From an uncultured Porphyromonadaceae bacterium (GTDB taxonomy: Bacteria; Bacteroidota; Bacteroidia; Bacteroidales; Muribaculaceae): a stretch of 43,889 bases of DNA. A program made the position numbers and the translations under genes. The DNA lies in the NCBI GenBank assembly GCA_947178245.1, contig CAMWXO010000001.1:1-43889 (forward strand), given 5' to 3'. Shown piece after piece: positions 41,154 to 43,889 of the stretch. How positions within the stretch are numbered: the stretch's first letter is position 1; the number at the start of each line of letters is the position of its first letter. A model generated the notes under the pieces. It saw only the letters and a program-made list of their open reading frames with translations, was not told where the DNA came from and ran no database searches.

Positions 41154-43406
41154 TCATTTCTCCGAATCGGTGACGTATGAGTTGCTTGATTTGCTGACTT
41201 TGCCTTTTCCGAGATTGAAGCGGACATTGATCTGGGCGATAAAGGAGTTTACCCTGTCGTCGCCTCTTGTCTCCGATCTGAATCCGGGGATGTCGATCTT
41301 TGTGTATGTCTGCTTGTCGATGGCCTGGACGGGAATCAGGAGCATCGCCGACAGGGTCAGTCTTCCCTTCAGAAGATTCTTGAAGCACCCTAAGGCAAGA
41401 GTCTCCTGCTGATTGTAGCGTATTCCCTGCGGCAGAGGCTCGCGGTCGTGCCTGATGAAGTATTCCGCCAGCAGCATGGTGTGCGCTCTGCCGAGAGCCC
41501 ATGTGAGGGTGAGGTCGCCATACCATGTGCGGCCGTTGTTGGCCCATGCCCCGGTCCACCTCTTGTACCACTGGTAGTTTCCGGTGAAGTTCAGGTTCAG
41601 TCCCGCGCCAAGGCTCTTGTCAAGGGAGACCCCGAGATACTGATGCAGGTAGTCGCAGTTGATATATGATTTCCTCACATAGTCCGAGTCGAGAATCTCA
41701 TACCAGTCCACGATGTCGTTGTTTGATTTGCGCCACATATACTCGAGGCTCACGCAGTCGGCGAGCGTGAACTTCACGTTTGCGTAATGCATGATCTGAG
41801 ATCTGAGATCCGGATTGCCGGTCTGGAAAAGGTGGTTCGAGATCTGCCAAGAGGCGGTGGAGAGCTGGTCGAGGTTCGGATAGAGGATCTCGTTCAGGTA
41901 GACGGCCGTGATGCGCCCCAGCCTGAATGGACGCCAGTAGGCCTGCAGTCGGGGCAGGAACGACGTGTGGCTCGTCCTCTCGGCCTCCTGCCTGTCGCTG
42001 ATTCCGAGTATGCTTCCGCCGGCTCTGAGATTGAAGTTGCGGGCGGGCGAGAACGCTACGGTGGCATCAAGCTTGTTGCGCGATTCCTCGGAGGTGAAGA
42101 GCCTGTCGGCCCCTTGCTCCTCGCTCCTGTATTTTCGCCATGAATAATTATAGCCTACCGTGGCCTCCCATTTGTCGGAAAAGGAATAAGTGGCATCGGC
42201 CGAGGCGTATACATTATCTTTCCTGCCGAATATTTTCGAGTCGGATGCGGAGATGCCTTCGGTGAATAGCCTGTCTTCGTCAATGTCATAGTAGTTGTAT
42301 GATGCGGAAGCCCTCAGATACAGCCTGTCGGTCAGATCTCCCTGATAGAAAAGTCCGGTGATGGAATTGACCGAGGAATATCTGTTGCCGTTCGAGATCG
42401 CCGCCCCGTCGAGCATATCGTAGAGCGACCGAGACTTGAGATGATCCCTGTCGAGCCATGTCTGCACCGACACTGTGTGCCGCTCTCCGAACTTCCTGTC
42501 GGCGCCGACCGAGAAGTGGCAGTCACTCGCAAAGCGGCTGTCGTTCGGATTATGGAAGTTGGCGGGTGTGGTCTCCTCGATAATGACATCCTGAATGTTG
42601 CGGTAATAGGAGGATGCGTCGTAAGCCTGCTTCCTCTGGTAGGAGGCGGACATGAAGGTGCTCCAGAGCTTGGTGGAGAGCGTGGCGTCGATCATTACCT
42701 TCTCGCTGTTTGTATGTCTGTTGCGCAGCGACAGGGTTCCTGTGACGCCGCCCGACACGTCCCATCCGGTGAAATTCTCATACAGCACTATATTGATAAG
42801 GATGGGATAGTCCGAGTATTGTCCCGGCGGATAGCGCTGAATCTCGATGCTCTTGATCCTCTTGGGGTTGAGGCTCTTCGCATATTGCAGCCCCATCTCC
42901 CTGCCGTTCACGATTACGGGAACGTCCTTATCGTTGCCGATGCTGATGTTCTCGGATATCCAGTCTACCTTGAATCCCGGCAGCGAGCCCATCATCATCG
43001 CAGCATTGCCGAAAGATTTCCTGATGGAGTCGTTCAGTAGGATGGTCTCGGTGGTGGCGTCCTGCAGGCGGGTCTCGCCTGTGACGGTGAGGGTGGCGAG
43101 CTCCGTATCCGACTGATGCAGCATCAATGTGCCGATATCGTGGGTGCCGTTTGTCATGATGGTCAGCGGGGCATAGCCCATGCATGATATGCTTACGCGG
43201 CATATAGCGGCGGGATCGCCGGCGATGGAGAAAATGCCGTCAATATCTGTGGCTGACCCCGCGATGAACACGGAATCTGCGCTGAAACTCCTCACGGTGG
43301 CACCTGCCACGGGGCTTCCGTCGGCGGCATCAATCACAGTTCCCCTGACATCTGCATATCCGTGCATGGCTGCTATCAGGAAAATCAAAATGGTTAGATA
43401 CTTCAT
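41154..43406 (-). CDS. TonB-dependent-receptor-like outer membrane beta-barrel protein
   Basis: A 750-residue outer-membrane protein of the Bacteroidota outer membrane beta-barrel family. A signal peptide (MKYLTILIFLIAAMHGYA) is followed by a carboxypeptidase-regulatory-like beta-sandwich (VRGTVIDAADGSPVAGATV, about 19-105), a plug-like domain (about 110-215; MMMGSLPGFKVDW and YPPGQYSDYP) and a barrel of alternating strands to residue 750. I see no SusD partner nearby and no clear TonB box, so it may be a transporter or surface assembly protein, not a typical SusC. It has its own promoter; the M28-like gene is 115 bases downstream. The substrate cannot be inferred. Confidence 0.82.
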   Translation of the reverse strand: MKYLTILIFLIAAMHGYADVRGTVIDAADGSPVAGATVRSFSADSVFIAGSATDIDGIFSIAGDPAAICRVSISCMGYAPLTIMTNGTHDIGTLMLHQSDTELATLTVTGETRLQDATTETILLNDSIRKSFGNAAMMMGSLPGFKVDWISENISIGNDKDVPVIVNGREMGLQYAKSLNPKRIKSIEIQRYPPGQYSDYPILINIVLYENFTGWDVSGGVTGTLSLRNRHTNSEKVMIDATLSTKLWSTFMSASYQRKQAYDASSYYRNIQDVIIEETTPANFHNPNDSRFASDCHFSVGADRKFGERHTVSVQTWLDRDHLKSRSLYDMLDGAAISNGNRYSSVNSITGLFYQGDLTDRLYLRASASYNYYDIDEDRLFTEGISASDSKIFGRKDNVYASADATYSFSDKWEATVGYNYSWRKYRSEEQGADRLFTSEESRNKLDATVAFSPARNFNLRAGGSILGISDRQEAERTSHTSFLPRLQAYWRPFRLGRITAVYLNEILYPNLDQLSTASWQISNHLFQTGNPDLRSQIMHYANVKFTLADCVSLEYMWRKSNNDIVDWYEILDSDYVRKSYINCDYLHQYLGVSLDKSLGAGLNLNFTGNYQWYKRWTGAWANNGRTWYGDLTLTWALGRAHTMLLAEYFIRHDREPLPQGIRYNQQETLALGCFKNLLKGRLTLSAMLLIPVQAIDKQTYTKIDIPGFRSETRGDDRVNSFIAQINVRFNLGKGKVSKSSNSYVTDSEK

Positions 43407-43468
43407 AGTTATTTGTCATTTTTATATTTATTCAGCGTTCGCAAGAGCAATATAGAACTTTAAATTTG

Positions 43469-43501
43469 CAAAGTTATAACAAAAGGCACGATATATCCAA
43501 A
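43469..43501 (-). promoter_or_regulatory. Promoter of the outer-membrane barrel gene
   Basis: On the - strand TTTG (CAAA at 43498-43501) is followed 21 bases later by TAACTTTG (CAAAGTTA at 43469-43476). The ATG at 43406 is 63 bases from the -7 box. Confidence 0.7.
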
Positions 43502-43889
43502 TATTTTAGCAACTTTTTTCTCTTACATGTGCGTTTTTAAGTCATTAAAAGACAGAGGGTTATAGAGTGTAAGAAAATGAAAAATCTTACAATTTTTAAT
43601 TTACTGGTTCTCAGCGAGTTATAATGCCGCTAAAATTGAAATGTAAGACTTTTGTTTAATATGCTGTAATATAGCGTGTTAGTTGTCGGTTTTTAATTGA
43701 GAGTGGTAGGGACGCACGGCTCGTACGTCCGCAGATGTCAGTAGGGGCGGCCCCCGCTGCATCCGAGGCGGTCTATCGGAGGTGAGGCCTAACCATAAAG
43801 CGCCTCTCCGAGGCTATTGCTCTTTTTTCCATCCTGCCCCGCGTTGAAACGCTTTATCTTTGCAGTGTGAAAGACTCTTTGGTCAAAAT
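43502..43889. other. Noncoding right end with GC-rich hairpin block
   Basis: No credible gene is seen here. 43502-43705 is AT-rich and contains a weak TGTAAGA/TCTTACA hairpin (43568-43591). 43706-43815 is abruptly GC-rich: GGACGCAC/GTACGTCC (43710-43730, one mismatch), GGGGCGGCCCCCGC, and GCCTC/GAGGC (43802-43814). A TATCTTTG box (43855-43862) lies near the end with no -33 partner, and a GTG at 43867 opens a frame to the window edge, so a downstream + strand gene may begin here; I cannot support it further. Confidence 0.5.

Noticed and set aside
43867..43889. Possible GTG-started gene running off the window
   Set aside because: Only seven codons are visible, and the TATCTTTG box upstream lacks a -33 partner, so it is mentioned with the intergenic region and not called as a gene.

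Overview
The window is ordinary chromosomal DNA from a member of the Bacteroidales (phylum Bacteroidota). Several signals point there. Many genes are preceded by the Bacteroidota promoter signature (a -7 box TAnnTTTG, often with TTTG about 20 bases upstream). Three signal peptides appear to be cut just before Gln. One protein carries a type IX secretion (Por) C-terminal sorting domain. The enzyme repertoire is gut-type and saccharolytic: GH2, GH13, GH18 and an outer-membrane barrel with a carboxypeptidase-regulatory-like domain. A Muribaculaceae-like gut organism is my best guess, but that is inference. I found no tRNA, rRNA, CRISPR array, transposase or prophage.

Layout. 1-2.2 kb: cysteine biosynthesis (cysE, cysK) on the + strand, closed by a strong hairpin. 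2.3-9.3 kb (- strand): an aldo/keto reductase, a lactonase-like amidohydrolase, a zinc sugar-acid dehydrogenase, mannonate dehydratase and a YhcH-family protein, which together look like an oxidative route for an L-hexose (L-galactose favoured) into the hexuronate pathway, with a secreted GH2 enzyme just upstream. A mirrored GTTTA/TAAAC repeat array separates uxuA from yhcH. 9.4-14.1 kb (+): a GH13 lipoprotein, an SDR lacking its catalytic Tyr, an MptE/DUF115-like protein and a NhaC antiporter. 14.1-15.7 kb (-): a GT2 glycosyltransferase and a HAD protein whose nucleophile position is Thr. 15.9-17.4 kb (+): a Nudix regulator-like protein and a von Willebrand A protein. 17.5-23.3 kb (-): GH18, GH2 beta-galactosidase, galK and galM, a compact scheme for releasing galactose and phosphorylating it.

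23.4-26.3 kb (+): an AT-richer DUF4143 ATPase preceded by 22-24-base repeats, then a double-length PagL-like acyloxyacyl hydrolase. 26.4-43.4 kb is a long run of - strand genes, mostly housekeeping: panB, mrp, trmB, an in-frame fusion of an RdgB/HAM1 pyrophosphatase to a PorZ-like secretion protein, leuS, an S24-type regulator, a polysaccharide flippase, ruvB, tyrS, an M28/glutaminyl-cyclase-like lipoprotein and a TonB-receptor-like barrel. The last 480 bases are noncoding and contain a GC-rich, hairpin-forming block.

The observations I would look at first are the RdgB-PorZ fusion (its signal peptide lies inside the ORF), the L-hexose cluster, the mirrored repeat between uxuA and yhcH, and the pairing of a glutaminyl-cyclase-like lipoprotein with Gln-starting secreted proteins.
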